Assembly (NCBI RefSeq): GCF_007066085.1
Contig: NZ_CP041405.1
Location: 6,293,501-6,357,500 of the forward strand
Source of the DNA: Paenibacillus thiaminolyticus
Lineage (GTDB): Bacteria > Bacillota > Bacilli > Paenibacillales > Paenibacillaceae
DNA length: 64,000 bases
Reading direction: 5' to 3'
Shown: positions 17,961 to 27,516 of the stretch, piece after piece
Layout: each line of letters opens with the position of its first letter
How positions within the stretch are numbered: the stretch's first letter is position 1
The notes under the pieces: model-generated
Database searches by the model: none
What the model saw: the letters and a program-made list of their open reading frames with translations, nothing else
Told to the model about the DNA's origin: nothing
Position numbers and translations under genes: made by a program

Positions 17961-18125
17961 ATGGCAGTAAGTTGGATCGTCACAGGCTTGGGCGTCATCG
18001 TTAGCTTGTTGGGCTATTACTTGACTCCGAGCGCATGGGGTTACGGAATTTTGGGATTTGGGCTGGCACATATTGTGCTTGGCGTACTGGATATGTTCCG
18101 CGCGCCTTCACGCAGCCGTTACTAA
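17961..18125 (+). CDS. Small two-helix membrane protein, unknown
   Basis: A 54-residue protein with two hydrophobic stretches (WIVTGLGVIVSLLGYYL and GILGFGLAHIVLGVLDMF) and a basic tail RAPSRSRY. I chose ATG 17961 because GGAAGTGAGG lies in front of it. An upstream in-frame extension to 17877 lacks a ribosome site. I do not recognise the family. Its place between rodZ and yajQ does not reveal a role. Confidence 0.65.
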   Translation: MAVSWIVTGLGVIVSLLGYYLTPSAWGYGILGFGLAHIVLGVLDMFRAPSRSRY

Positions 18126-18238
18126 ATGCCGTTAGCGGCACAGGCATTCCTTCATGCTGAGCAGCGGAGGAGTGCCTTTGTGCTGTACATATTGAAGAAG
18201 AGGTTGTTCATGCACTTTATGGAAAGGGAGAGATGAAC

Positions 18239-18727
18239 ATGGCCGAGTACTCATTTGATATTGTATCGAAGATGGATATGCAGGAACTGAATAATGCCGT
18301 TCAGCAAGCGATGAAGGAGATCGGGGGGCGGTATGATTTCAAAGGAAGCAAAAGCGATATTTCGCTCGACAAAAATGAGATGGTCGTCCTGTCCGATGAC
18401 GAATATAAACTGAAGAGCGTGCTCGATATTTTGCAATCGAAAATGATCAAACGGGGCTTGTCTCCTAAAAACATGCAATATGGAAAACTCGAGCCGGCAT
18501 CGGGCGGTACGGTTCGTCAACGTATCCAGCTGAAGCAAGGCATCGAGCAAGATATTGCCAAAAAAATCAACATCTTGATTCGGGACTCCAAGCTAAAGGT
18601 CAAAAGTCAAATTCAAGGCGATCAGCTTCGGGTCACCGGAAAAAACAAAGACGATCTGCAGGCCGTTATGAATCTGCTGAGAGAGGCCGATATTCCATTG
18701 GATTTGCAGTTTACGAATTACCGTTAG
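18239..18727 (+). CDS. yajQ: YajQ-family nucleotide-binding protein
   Basis: A 162-residue protein of the YajQ/UPF0234 family, two ferredoxin-like domains. Some proteobacterial members bind cyclic di-GMP, but that has not been shown here. The signature opening [20 protein letters not shown] and the RYDFKGSKS segment are diagnostic. I chose ATG 18239 because AAGGGAGAG lies about 8 bases in front. An ATG two codons earlier is too close to it. No operon partner overlaps it. Confidence 0.9.
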   Translation: MAEYSFDIVSKMDMQELNNAVQQAMKEIGGRYDFKGSKSDISLDKNEMVVLSDDEYKLKSVLDILQSKMIKRGLSPKNMQYGKLEPASGGTVRQRIQLKQGIEQDIAKKINILIRDSKLKVKSQIQGDQLRVTGKNKDDLQAVMNLLREADIPLDLQFTNYR

Positions 18728-19040
18728 CCCAAAAAAGGCCGGTTTTAGCTTCGTGATCAAAATCGGACCTTGGTAAAGCCCATCATCCCTGTCTGTAGGA
18801 GAGAGATGCTGGGCTTCTCCTGTTTTTTTGACGAGGAATGAACCGTGTATTATACTGATGAGATAGAAAAGGCGTTTAAATATCGTTACTTATTGCTAGA
18901 ATAAATATAGATGGATAGGTTATGAGGGCAGGTACATCTATAGTCGTTCTTGAACCGTTACACGCATTCATTGCTTATTTTAAGAGCCTTTTTATACGGC
19001 CTTTATTATTGCTGCTGCAGATAGGTTGGGGGATGTATAC
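18728..19040 (+). other. Gap yajQ-rimO: terminator, promoter, long leader
   Basis: A terminator for yajQ (stem AGGAGA/TCTCCT, T-tract to 18829) runs straight into a sigma-A promoter, TTGACG, 17 bases, TATACT (18828-18856). About 180 bases of untranslated leader follow before rimO. I see no known riboswitch in that leader. Confidence 0.65.
18828..18856 (+). promoter_or_regulatory. Sigma-A promoter for rimO-pgsA
   Basis: TTGACG and TATACT with optimal 17-base spacing. The -35 box overlaps the T-tract of the preceding terminator. Confidence 0.75.
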
Positions 19041-20369
19041 ATGACAGAACAAATCAAAATCGTAACGCTGGGCTGCGACAAAAACTTGGTGGATTCCGAG
19101 ATTATGTCCGGAATTATGGATCAGTACGGGCATGAATTGGTAGAACACGCGGAGGATGCAACCGTCATTATTGTCAATACTTGCGGGTTCATCGATGCAG
19201 CGAAGGAAGAATCGGTCAATACGATTTTGGAACTGGCAGACTTGAAGGAGACCGCCCGCTTGAAGGCGCTCATCGTCTCCGGATGTCTGACGCAGCGATA
19301 CAAGGAACAATTGTTGGAGGAAATGCCGGAGATCGACGGCATCGTCGGCACGGGGGACTTCCACAAAATTAACGATATCGTCGCCGAAGCGCTCCAAGGC
19401 AGGAAGCCGGTCCGCGTTGGCAACCCGGTGTTCAACTATGAACAGATCTTGCCGCGCAAAGTTGCGACGCCGCGCTACACCGCTTATGTCAAAATTGCGG
19501 AGGGCTGCGATAACAATTGCACCTTCTGCAGCATTCCGATTATGCGGGGCAAATTCCGCAGCCGCTCGATGGAATCGATTCTGGCCGAGGTGAAGCAGCT
19601 TGCGGAGCAAGGCGTCAAGGAGATCAGCTTGATCGCTCAGGACTCTACCAATTATGGCGTCGATCTGTATGATGGCTTCAAGCTGCCGGAGCTAATGAAC
19701 AAAGTCAGCGAAGTGTCCGGCGTTGAGTGGGTTCGTCTTCATTATGCGTATCCGGGATTTTTCACGGAAGAGCTAATCGACATGCTCGCCTCGAATCCGA
19801 AGATCTGTAAATATGTCGATATGCCGCTGCAGCATAGCGAAGACACGATTCTCAAGCGGATGCGCCGGCCGGGCCGCCAGCGCGATTCCCGCGAGCTGGT
19901 TCGCAAAATCCGGGCGCAGATTCCGGAAGTGGCCCTCCGCACCTCGATTATCGTTGGTTTTCCGGGCGAGACGGATGAAGATTTCGAAAATTTGGCTTCC
20001 TTCGTGCGTGAGATGAAGTTCGATCGTCTCGGCGTCTTCACTTATTCGCCGGAAGAAGACACGGCGGCGACGCGGCTCCCGGATCATGTGCCGGACGAAG
20101 TGAAGGAATGGCGCGCGAATACACTGATGGAGATTCAGCGCGAAGTATCGAAGAACGTGAACGAGCGTCATATCGGCCGCACCCTGGATGTGCTGGTTGA
20201 GCGTTATGACGGCCGCAACGACGTATATATCGGACGTTCGCAGTATGATGCGCCGGAGATTGACGGTGAAGTGTTCATCTCGAACTGCAAATTAAGCATC
20301 GGGGAGATCGCCAAAGTCAAAATCACGCACGCACTCGAATTTGATTTGGCCGGGGAGGGTGTCTTGTGA
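19041..20369 (+). CDS. rimO: Ribosomal protein S12 methylthiotransferase RimO
   Basis: Radical-SAM enzyme that adds a methylthio group to an Asp of ribosomal protein S12. Domains in order: N-terminal UPF0004 with three Cys (CDKN, NTCGF, SGCL), radical-SAM core with CDNNCTFC near residues 156-163, and a C-terminal TRAM domain. RimO rather than MiaB is supported by the CxxxCxxC context and shorter length (442). A separate MiaB lies at 33303. I chose ATG 19041 behind GGGGGA. The stop overlaps the pgsA start, so they are coupled. Confidence 0.93.
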   Translation: MTEQIKIVTLGCDKNLVDSEIMSGIMDQYGHELVEHAEDATVIIVNTCGFIDAAKEESVNTILELADLKETARLKALIVSGCLTQRYKEQLLEEMPEIDGIVGTGDFHKINDIVAEALQGRKPVRVGNPVFNYEQILPRKVATPRYTAYVKIAEGCDNNCTFCSIPIMRGKFRSRSMESILAEVKQLAEQGVKEISLIAQDSTNYGVDLYDGFKLPELMNKVSEVSGVEWVRLHYAYPGFFTEELIDMLASNPKICKYVDMPLQHSEDTILKRMRRPGRQRDSRELVRKIRAQIPEVALRTSIIVGFPGETDEDFENLASFVREMKFDRLGVFTYSPEEDTAATRLPDHVPDEVKEWRANTLMEIQREVSKNVNERHIGRTLDVLVERYDGRNDVYIGRSQYDAPEIDGEVFISNCKLSIGEIAKVKITHALEFDLAGEGVL

Positions 20370-20944
20370 ATCTGGCGAACAAGATCACGTTAACTCGAAT
20401 ATTTCTTGTGCCGATCATGATGTTCTTCTTGCTGGTAAACTTTGATTATTTGCCGCCGATTCAGATAGAAGACTTCTATATTACGTACAACCAGATTATC
20501 GCGGCCCTTATCTTCATTATCGCGGCCAGCACCGATGGCGTGGACGGGTATATCGCCCGCAAGCGCAAAATGGTGACGAACCTGGGCAAGCTGCTTGATC
20601 CGCTGGCAGACAAGTTGCTGGTGGCCGCCGTGCTCATCTCGCTGGTCGAGATGGGCAAATGCGACGCATTGATCGCCATCGTCATCATTAGCCGCGAGTT
20701 CGCCGTCACGGGGCTTCGTCAGGTAGCTCTGCTGGAAGGAACGGTCATGGCCGCGAGCAAGTGGGGAAAATGGAAGACAGCCACCCAAATTACCGCGATC
20801 GTCGCGATGCTGCTGAACAACTTTCCGTTTGTGCTGGTGGGCATTCCGTTCGACCTGATCTCTACCTGGATCGCTGCCATTATTACGATCTATTCAGGTA
20901 TTGATTATTTTGTCAAAAATAAAAGTGTGCTTCATTTCTCGTAG
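20366..20944 (+). CDS. pgsA: CDP-diacylglycerol-glycerol-3-phosphate phosphatidyltransferase
   Basis: Membrane enzyme of 192 residues making phosphatidylglycerol phosphate, the committed step to phosphatidylglycerol and cardiolipin. The CDP-alcohol phosphotransferase signature is visible as DGVDGYIARKRK followed by GKLLDPLADK near residues 55-85. Several hydrophobic helices span the protein. Translation starts at GTG overlapping the rimO stop by four bases. The pgsA-cinA-recA order is standard in Bacillales. A strong terminator follows. Confidence 0.95.
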   Translation: MNLANKITLTRIFLVPIMMFFLLVNFDYLPPIQIEDFYITYNQIIAALIFIIAASTDGVDGYIARKRKMVTNLGKLLDPLADKLLVAAVLISLVEMGKCDALIAIVIISREFAVTGLRQVALLEGTVMAASKWGKWKTATQITAIVAMLLNNFPFVLVGIPFDLISTWIAAIITIYSGIDYFVKNKSVLHFS

Positions 20945-20958
20945 CCTGTCTGCAGGAC

Positions 20959-21009
20959 AATAGGCGCTTTTTCCCGTCTGGATCAGTGTGGAAAAAGGCC
21001 TATTTTTTC
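20959..21009 (+). terminator. Terminator after pgsA
   Basis: ATAGGC.CTTTTTCC pairs with GGAAAAAG.CCTAT and ends in T6. Confidence 0.88.
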
Positions 21010-21071
21010 TTGGATGGAGTACGGTATGATTCCAAATGCACTTATGCTGAACAGAAAAGGGATGATGTAGG

Positions 21072-22328
21072 ATGAACACGGAAATCATTGCTGTAGGCAC
21101 GGAGTTGTTGCTCGGCGAAATCGTAAACACAAATGCGCAGTTTATTTCGCAGCAATTGGCGCTGCTTGGCATTGATGTTTATTTTCAGACGGTTGTCGGA
21201 GATAATCCGCACCGGCTTCGCCATGTGCTGGAGACAGCGAGGACCCGCTCGCGGCTCATTATTTTGACAGGCGGCCTCGGGCCGACCATGGATGATATTA
21301 CGAAGGATATCGTGGCCGAGTTGCTGGGACGAGGGACCTTCCTGGACGAAGCTGCAGTGGCGAAGATGGAGCACATGTTCTCCCGCCGGGGAACGCCGAT
21401 GGTGGAGAGCAACAAGCGCCAGGCGATGGTTATCGAGGGCGCGACGATTTTGCCGAACGAGACGGGACTTGCGCTCGGCAACGCGCTGCTGGCCGACGGC
21501 ACCGGCTTCATCCTGCTGCCGGGACCGCCGCGCGAGATGAAACCGATGTTCGAGCAGGAAGTCATCCCATGGCTGCATGGCAGCGGACTGGTGGATGAAT
21601 CGGTGCTGCATACGCGGAAGCTCAAGTTCGCGGGAATCGGCGAGTCAAAGCTGGAGGATATGCTACGCGACCTGATTGAGGCGCAGGAGCATACGACGAT
21701 CGCCACCTATGCGAAGGAAGGCGAAGTGCTGGTCCGTCTCGCGACGAAGACGGCGGATGAACGGCAAGCGGAGCAGCGCCTGGCTGAGACGGAGTCGGCA
21801 ATTATGAGCCGTATCGGAGAGCATCTGTTCACGGCGGAGGATATCTCCTTGCCGGAGGCGCTGCTTCAACTGATGAGCGAACGGAAGCTTACGCTGTCGG
21901 CCGCCGAGAGCTGCACCGGCGGATTATTCGCCGAGATGATTACGTCCGTGCCGGGAAGCTCGGATGTGTTCCAGGGAGGCGCCGTCACGTACTCGAATGA
22001 GATGAAGGAGCGAATCCTTGGCGTCCCGCACGAGCTTCTTGAAGGAGAGCAAGCGCCTGGAGCCGTCAGCGCCGAGGCGGCGAAGGCGATGGCCGAAGGA
22101 ATGCAGGACATCGCGGATACTGACTTCTCGATCGCGATTACGGGTGTCGCGGGACCAGGCCATTCCGAACGGAAGCCGGTCGGCCTCGTCTATATCGCCG
22201 TCGCCGAGAAGGGGAGAGATACACAGGTCGAGGAGCTTCGCTTGGCAGGAGACCGTTCGACGATTCGGCTGAGAACCGTGAATGCGGTCATGTACCGGCT
22301 GTGGACCCGTGTGCGGCAGCATGGATAA
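21072..22328 (+). CDS. cinA: CinA-family competence/damage-inducible protein
   Basis: A 418-residue two-domain protein. The N-terminal MoaB/MogA-like domain (about 1-170, with GGLGPTMDDITKD) is linked in the family to ADP-ribose pyrophosphatase activity, and the C-terminal CinA domain (about 255-415, AAESCTGGLFAE and GVAGPG) to nicotinamide mononucleotide deamidation. Both halves look intact. In Bacillus and Streptococcus, cinA and recA are induced together in competence. Here a terminator and a separate recA promoter lie between them. Confidence 0.93.
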   Translation: MNTEIIAVGTELLLGEIVNTNAQFISQQLALLGIDVYFQTVVGDNPHRLRHVLETARTRSRLIILTGGLGPTMDDITKDIVAELLGRGTFLDEAAVAKMEHMFSRRGTPMVESNKRQAMVIEGATILPNETGLALGNALLADGTGFILLPGPPREMKPMFEQEVIPWLHGSGLVDESVLHTRKLKFAGIGESKLEDMLRDLIEAQEHTTIATYAKEGEVLVRLATKTADERQAEQRLAETESAIMSRIGEHLFTAEDISLPEALLQLMSERKLTLSAAESCTGGLFAEMITSVPGSSDVFQGGAVTYSNEMKERILGVPHELLEGEQAPGAVSAEAAKAMAEGMQDIADTDFSIAITGVAGPGHSERKPVGLVYIAVAEKGRDTQVEELRLAGDRSTIRLRTVNAVMYRLWTRVRQHG

Positions 22329-22373
22329 GCTTGACTGCTTTGGCTGAAGCCGCTACAATTGAGTTGACGGAAG

Positions 22374-22413
22374 AACCGTGGCAAGCGCTAGTCGCTTTTG
22401 CTGCGGTTTTTTT
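22374..22413 (+). terminator. Terminator between cinA and recA
   Basis: AACCGTGGCAAGCG pairs with CGCTTTTGCTGCGGTT with small mismatches, followed by T7. Confidence 0.85.
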
Positions 22414-22487
22414 GCGTATAGAGAGGAGGAGGGCACTGAATATTGTTCCTTTTATGGAATTTTAAGATAAATACTGCTGCGAAAAAA

Positions 22488-22501
22488 CGAATGTATGTTC
22501 G
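22488..22501 (+). promoter_or_regulatory. LexA (SOS) box upstream of recA
   Basis: CGAATGTATGTTCG matches the Gram-positive LexA box CGAAC-N4-GTTCG at all but one base. It lies ten bases upstream of the -35 box of the recA promoter. Confidence 0.8.
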
Positions 22502-22510
22502 AAAAAAAGC

Positions 22511-22539
22511 TTGGCAAACGGATTGAAAGACGGTATGAT
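22511..22539 (+). promoter_or_regulatory. Sigma-A promoter for recA
   Basis: TTGGCA and TATGAT are separated by 17 bases. Transcription would start near 22546, shortly before the GTG start at 22573. Confidence 0.7.
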
Positions 22540-22572
22540 AGAAGTATCAAATGGAACAAAGGAAGTGAGTAT

Positions 22573-23631
22573 GTGTCAGATCGCCGCGCTGCACTAGAAA
22601 TGGCATTGCGCCAAATCGAGAAACAATTCGGTAAAGGTTCGATCATGAAACTTGGCGAGTCCAACCATATGCAGGTTGAGATTGTGCCGAGCGGATCGTT
22701 GGCACTTGATATAGCTCTTGGAATCGGCGGATTGCCAAGAGGACGGATTATTGAAGTATATGGACCGGAATCTTCCGGTAAGACGACGGTTGCGCTTCAC
22801 GCGATTGCTGAAGCGCAGAAGGTTGGCGGACAAGCTGCGTTCATCGATGCGGAGCACGCGCTCGATCCTGCATACGCGAGCAAGCTTGGCGTCAACATCG
22901 ACGAGCTGCTTCTGTCCCAGCCGGATACAGGGGAGCAGGCGCTCGAGATTGCCGAGGCGCTCGTGCGCAGCGGCGCGGTAGACATTATCGTTATCGACTC
23001 CGTCGCGGCTCTCGTGCCGAAGGCGGAGATTGAAGGCGAGATGGGAGATTCCCACGTCGGTCTGCAAGCCCGGCTCATGTCCCAGGCGCTTCGCAAATTG
23101 TCCGGGGCGATCAGCAAGTCCAAGACGATCGCGATCTTCATTAACCAGTTGCGCGAGAAGGTCGGCGTCATGTTCGGCAACCCGGAGACGACGCCAGGCG
23201 GCCGCGCATTGAAGTTCTACTCGACGATCCGGCTGGATGTCCGGCGGGTCGAGACGATCAAGCAGGGCAACGACATGATCGGGAACCGGACACGCATCAA
23301 GGTCGTGAAGAACAAGGTCGCGCCTCCATTCAAGCAGGCAGACATCGATATTATGTACGGCGAAGGGATTTCCCGGGAAGGAAGCATCGTAGATATCGGC
23401 ACGGAGATGGATATTATCCAGAAGAGCGGGGCCTGGTATTCGTACGAAGGCGAGCGTCTGGGTCAAGGCCGTGAGAATGCGAAGCAATTCCTGAAGGAGA
23501 ATGGGGAGCTGGCTCTGACGATCGAGAACAAGGTTCGTGAAGCAAGCAATTTGTCGACGGTGGTCCGGAACCATTCCGAGCATGATGCTGAAGAGGCTGA
23601 GGACGCTCTTGAGCTGAAGCTGGAATCGTAA
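22573..23631 (+). CDS. recA: Recombinase RecA
   Basis: DNA strand-exchange ATPase that also activates LexA self-cleavage. Walker A GPESSGKT is near residues 64-71. The frame could open further upstream at 22495, but the LexA box and promoter occupy that DNA. The GTG at 22573 ([12 protein letters not shown]) after GGAAGTGAG gives 352 residues, the normal size. The C-terminal tail is acidic ([14 protein letters not shown]), as usual for RecA. A terminator follows before recX. Confidence 0.97.
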   Translation: MSDRRAALEMALRQIEKQFGKGSIMKLGESNHMQVEIVPSGSLALDIALGIGGLPRGRIIEVYGPESSGKTTVALHAIAEAQKVGGQAAFIDAEHALDPAYASKLGVNIDELLLSQPDTGEQALEIAEALVRSGAVDIIVIDSVAALVPKAEIEGEMGDSHVGLQARLMSQALRKLSGAISKSKTIAIFINQLREKVGVMFGNPETTPGGRALKFYSTIRLDVRRVETIKQGNDMIGNRTRIKVVKNKVAPPFKQADIDIMYGEGISREGSIVDIGTEMDIIQKSGAWYSYEGERLGQGRENAKQFLKENGELALTIENKVREASNLSTVVRNHSEHDAEEAEDALELKLES

Positions 23632-23643
23632 GTCTGTTTCTGG

Positions 23644-23675
23644 AACAAGCGCCTTCCTGTGGGGGCGCTTGTTTT
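23644..23675 (+). terminator. Terminator between recA and recX
   Basis: AACAAGCGCC pairs with GGCGCTTGTT, then TTT. Read-through could supply recX transcript. Confidence 0.75.
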
Positions 23676-23788
23676 GTCATGTCAATGGACATAGGCTGAG
23701 GGGGAACGCGAATTCATGCGCGGATACGGCGAAGGCAACGACGAATGGCTTCGTCAGACGATGGCGCGCAAACAGGAGGAGCAGACGG

Positions 23789-24451
23789 ATGAGCAAGGAG
23801 GAACGCATCGTTACGATCATGCGGGTGGAGCAGGATCGAACCCAGCGGGGACGCTATGTCTTGCATTTCGACAGCGGCGAGTCGCTCAACGTGCATGAGG
23901 ATGTCATGATCAAGTACCGCCTTCTAAAAGGAGCGGACATCGCTATCGATGCGATTGACGATATATTGCGGGCCGATGAGGGGAACAAGGCCTACGTGCA
24001 GGCGCTGCGCCATCTGCAGCGCAAGCCGAGAACGAGGATGGAGATGATCCGCCATCTGAGTCAGAAAGGCTATGAAGAAGGGATTGTGCGGGAGGCCGTC
24101 TCGCGTCTGGAAGACGAGCACCTGGTGGACGATCGGGCGTACGCCGAGCAGTGGGCCTACGAACGGACGGCGATGCATGCGAAGGGACGCCGCTTCATTG
24201 AGCAGGAGCTGAAGCAGAAGGGTGTGCAGGAGCATCATATTGCTGCCGCCCTAACCTCCATCGACCCGGAGGAGGAGCGGGACGGGGCGCAGCGCGCTGC
24301 CGCTAAGAAATGGCGTCAGTCGCAGGGCGAGCCGCATATGCGGAAGCAAAAAGTGATTGCCTTCTTGCTCCGGCGCGGCTATCCGATGGACCTGGCCCGC
24401 CGCGCTGCCGAGGAGGCGGCGCAGGAAGCCGATGCGGAGGAAGACGTCTAG
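23789..24451 (+). CDS. recX: RecA regulator RecX
   Basis: Regulatory protein that modulates RecA filaments. The 220 residues are mostly helical with the RecX three-helix repeats (for example KPRTRMEMIRHLSQKGYEEG and VDDRAYAEQWAYERT). I chose ATG 23789 (MSKEERIVTIMRV) because AGGAGGAG stands 8 bases in front. The open frame runs upstream to 23669 without support. It lies directly behind recA, the classical arrangement. Confidence 0.88.
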   Translation: MSKEERIVTIMRVEQDRTQRGRYVLHFDSGESLNVHEDVMIKYRLLKGADIAIDAIDDILRADEGNKAYVQALRHLQRKPRTRMEMIRHLSQKGYEEGIVREAVSRLEDEHLVDDRAYAEQWAYERTAMHAKGRRFIEQELKQKGVQEHHIAAALTSIDPEEERDGAQRAAAKKWRQSQGEPHMRKQKVIAFLLRRGYPMDLARRAAEEAAQEADAEEDV

Positions 24452-24776
24452 GCCGAGCCTAGGGTCAAAGAAATCGCACTTCGCCGTCATTTGCTTGACA
24501 ATATCTTTTCATGAATAATAAAATGAACATGTATCTTTATTATCGCGAAATCAGTTTCCACTTCCAGAAATTGATTTCTACATGATTCATTTCGCCAATA
24601 TCATGATTTCCGATTGGCCGCTTTCGGGCGGCGCACGCCATCGCGCGTGCACTTCGCCGGCGCTCATGCGTCGGTCCATGATCTGAACCTGAATTTTGTA
24701 ATGAAACACGTGAACAACTGAACAAATGAAACCTGTCCCAAGCAGTGCTTGGAGCAACCAACGGGGAGGTGAGGCA
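24452..24776 (+). other. Gap recX-rny with promoter and long leader
   Basis: Holds a perfect -35 TTGACA with TAAAAT 18 bases downstream (24495-24524) and then about 245 bases of leader before rny. The leader contains GC-rich short inverted repeats near 24625-24660 but no riboswitch I recognise. Confidence 0.6.
24495..24524 (+). promoter_or_regulatory. Sigma-A promoter for rny
   Basis: TTGACA, 18 bases, TAAAAT, followed by an untranslated leader of about 245 bases. Confidence 0.65.
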
Positions 24777-26324
24777 ATGGAGATGAACATTTGGCTCGCG
24801 CTCGCTCTCGTTGTGGCCGCATTGATCTTGGGGTTTGGAATCGGGTACCTGATTCGCAAATCGCTTGCTGAAGCGAAGATAACGAGTGCCGAGCATGCCG
24901 CAGAGCAGATTATGGACAGCGCGCGCAAGGAAGCGGAGGCACTGAAGAAGGAAACGGTGCTCGAAGCAAAGGACGACATCCATAAACTGCGCACCGAAGC
25001 GGAGAAAGACATTCGCGAGCGCCGAAATGAAGTTCAACGTCTGGAAAGACGCGTTGTACAAAAAGAAGAGTCATTGGATAAAAAGCTGGAGTCGCTGGAG
25101 CGCAAAGAAGAACAAGTCGCTTCTAAAGAAAAGCGCATCGAAGAGACCCAGCAGCAGGTTGAACGGACGCTGCAGCAGCAAGTTACGGAGTTGGAACGGA
25201 TCTCGAATCTGACGATGGAAGATGCGCGGAGCATCATCCTCTCCAATGTGGAGCAGGAGGTGCGGCACGAGACTGCGCAGATGATCAAGGATATCGAGCA
25301 GCAGGCACGCGAGGAGGCGGACAAGCGCTCGCGCGAGATTATTACGCTTGCTATCCAGCGCTGCGCCGCTGATCACGTAGCAGAGACGACGGTCTCTGTC
25401 GTGGCATTGCCGAACGAAGAGATGAAGGGCCGGATTATCGGCCGCGAAGGCCGGAATATCCGTGCGCTTGAGACACTGACAGGAATCGATCTGATTATCG
25501 ACGATACACCGGAAGCGGTGATTCTGTCCGGATTTGATCCAATACGGCGGGAGATCGCGCGGACGGCATTGGAGAAGTTGGTCGCCGATGGGCGTATCCA
25601 CCCGGCTCGAATCGAGGAAATGGTGGAGAAGTCCCGCAAGGAAGTCGACGAGCGGATCCGCGAATACGGAGAGCAAGCGACTTTCGAGGTCGGAGTGCAT
25701 GGCTTGCATCCGGATCTGATCAAGATTCTGGGACGTCTGAAGTTCCGTACGAGCTACGGTCAGAATGTGCTCAAGCATTCCATGGAAGTGGCATATCTCA
25801 CCGGCTTAATGGCGGGAGAGCTGGGCGAAGATGTAACCTTGGCACGTCGTGCCGGGCTGTTGCATGATATCGGAAAAGCGCTGGATCACGAGGTGGAAGG
25901 ATCCCACGTCGAGATTGGCGTAGAGTTGGCGAAAAAGTATAAAGAACACCCTGTAGTCATTAACAGCATCGCATCCCATCACGGGGATTGCGAAGCGACA
26001 TCGGTTATCGCAATGCTGGTGGCAGCGGCGGATGCGCTGTCTGCAGCCAGACCGGGAGCGCGTCGTGAGACGCTCGAAACCTATATCAAGCGGCTGGAGA
26101 AGCTGGAAGACATTTCCGAGTCGTTCGAAGGGGTGGAGAAATCGTACGCCATCCAGGCTGGACGCGAAGTTCGCGTCATGGTCCAGCCGGATAAGATTGA
26201 CGATGCGGAAGCGTACCGACTCGCTCGGGAGATTACGAAGAAAATCGAGAGCGAGCTGGACTATCCAGGTCATATCAAGGTAACGGTAATCCGCGAGACC
26301 CGTGCGGTAGAATATGCGAAATAA
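24777..26324 (+). CDS. rny: Ribonuclease Y
   Basis: Membrane-anchored endoribonuclease that starts bulk mRNA decay. Order of parts: one N-terminal membrane helix ([20 protein letters not shown]), a long charged coiled coil (about 30-190), a KH RNA-binding domain (about 205-265, [16 protein letters not shown]), and an HD domain with [12 protein letters not shown] near 363. I chose ATG 24777 after GGGGAGGTGAG, giving 515 residues, close to B. subtilis RNase Y. It is followed by ymdB, as usual. Confidence 0.96.
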   Translation: MEMNIWLALALVVAALILGFGIGYLIRKSLAEAKITSAEHAAEQIMDSARKEAEALKKETVLEAKDDIHKLRTEAEKDIRERRNEVQRLERRVVQKEESLDKKLESLERKEEQVASKEKRIEETQQQVERTLQQQVTELERISNLTMEDARSIILSNVEQEVRHETAQMIKDIEQQAREEADKRSREIITLAIQRCAADHVAETTVSVVALPNEEMKGRIIGREGRNIRALETLTGIDLIIDDTPEAVILSGFDPIRREIARTALEKLVADGRIHPARIEEMVEKSRKEVDERIREYGEQATFEVGVHGLHPDLIKILGRLKFRTSYGQNVLKHSMEVAYLTGLMAGELGEDVTLARRAGLLHDIGKALDHEVEGSHVEIGVELAKKYKEHPVVINSIASHHGDCEATSVIAMLVAAADALSAARPGARRETLETYIKRLEKLEDISESFEGVEKSYAIQAGREVRVMVQPDKIDDAEAYRLAREITKKIESELDYPGHIKVTVIRETRAVEYAK

Positions 26325-26346
26325 GCAAAAGATATAGCGTAAGTGC

Positions 26347-26373
26347 GAGAAGTGGCCTCCTGGGCCACTTCTC
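26347..26373 (+). other. Perfect 11-bp hairpin between rny and ymdB
   Basis: GAGAAGTGGCC pairs exactly with GGCCACTTCTC. It lacks a T-tract and ends close to the ymdB ribosome site, so it probably affects RNA stability or ymdB expression. Confidence 0.6.
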
Positions 26374-26395
26374 CTGATTTAAGGAGGACCCAATC

Positions 26396-27190
26396 ATGAA
26401 AGTCTTGTTTATCGGCGATATTGTGGGCAACACGGGGCGCAAGGCTGTGAAGCAGCTGCTGCCGGAGCTGAAGCAGAAGTATAACCCGCATATCATTATC
26501 GCCAATGCGGAAAACGCCGCCGGCGGGCGGGGCGTTACGGCCGCGATCGTGAAGGAATTCCTCGACTTGGGCGTTCATGGCTTTACGATGGGGAACCATA
26601 CGTGGGACAACAAAGATATTTTCGAGTGGATTGACGAAGAGACGCGGATGGTGCGTCCCGCTAACTTTCCGGAAGGAACGCCAGGCAGGGGGCATACCGT
26701 CATCAAAGCCAACGGCAAGGAGCTTGTTATTGTCAATTTGCAGGGACGGACGTTCCTCCCGGCCATTGATTGCCCCTTCCAAAAGGCAGACGACATTTTG
26801 CGTGGGCTCGGCAAAAAGCCGCGCGCCATACTGGTCGATTTCCACGCCGAAGCGACATCGGAGAAAATTGCGATGGGCTGGCATCTCGACGGCCGCGCTT
26901 CGCTGGTCGTAGGCACGCATACGCATGTCCAGACGAATGATGACACGATACTCCATAACGGCACGGCCTATTTGACCGATGTTGGCATGGTCGGTTCCCG
27001 GGAAGGCGTGCTTGGTATGGAGCGGGAAGCGGTGCTGCGCAAGTTCAGAACGCAGCTTCCGGTAAGGTTCGTCGTCGATGAAGGCAAATGGCAGTTCCAC
27101 GCGTTGGTCGTTGAGATAGACGAAGCGACCGGCAAAGCGACCAAGCTGGATAAAATCCGCATTCGCGAAGGCGAGTGGATGATGAGCTAG
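26396..27190 (+). CDS. ymdB: YmdB metallophosphodiesterase
   Basis: Calcineurin-like phosphodiesterase of 264 residues. In B. subtilis YmdB hydrolyses cyclic nucleotides such as 2',3'-cAMP and controls biofilm/motility switching and nanotube formation. Metal-binding motifs are present: GDIVG near residue 7, NAENAAGG near 38, GNHTWDN near 65 and THTHVQTND near 175. AAGGAGG precedes the ATG. It follows rny closely and probably shares its transcript. Confidence 0.93.
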   Translation: MKVLFIGDIVGNTGRKAVKQLLPELKQKYNPHIIIANAENAAGGRGVTAAIVKEFLDLGVHGFTMGNHTWDNKDIFEWIDEETRMVRPANFPEGTPGRGHTVIKANGKELVIVNLQGRTFLPAIDCPFQKADDILRGLGKKPRAILVDFHAEATSEKIAMGWHLDGRASLVVGTHTHVQTNDDTILHNGTAYLTDVGMVGSREGVLGMEREAVLRKFRTQLPVRFVVDEGKWQFHALVVEIDEATGKATKLDKIRIREGEWMMS

Positions 27191-27248
27191 AGAGCGGGTG
27201 GAACGCGGTACAGACAGGCTAACCGTCACGAGATGGATTCCCCGCCGC

Positions 27249-27416
27249 ACGGCTACGGCATGAACAGGCACGGATTATCCCGACGGCTGAACGGCTTTTG
27301 GCATGGATAGGAACGGGCAGTCCGGCTGCCGCACCGCTTTGGCGTGAACAGGAACGGCTCAGTCCGGCTGCCGCACCGCTACGGCAAGAACAGGAACGGA
27401 TTAGCTGCCGCCGGGG
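27249..27416. repeat. Four tandem 42-bp imperfect repeats
   Basis: Unit begins AC(C/G)GCT(A/T) and contains GGC-TGAACAGGAACGG-like core. Copies start at 27249, 27291, 27333 and 27375, exactly 42 bases apart. They lie in the untranslated gap between ymdB and spoVS, before the spoVS promoter. Confidence 0.75.
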
Positions 27417-27442
27417 ACCTCTTTTGCACAGGATGGAAGATG

Positions 27443-27469
27443 ACAGGAATTTTTGGCTCGCTTGTGAAT
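27443..27469 (+). promoter_or_regulatory. Sigma-H-like promoter for spoVS
   Basis: ACAGGAATT fits the sigma-H -35 (RnAGGAwWW). After 11 bases TGTGAAT resembles the -10 (RnnGAAT) with one mismatch. spoVS is sigma-H dependent in B. subtilis. Confidence 0.55.
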
Positions 27470-27516
27470 AGATTGTAATAGTGGAGTCAACCATCATTCC
27501 CGAGGAGGTACCTTCC

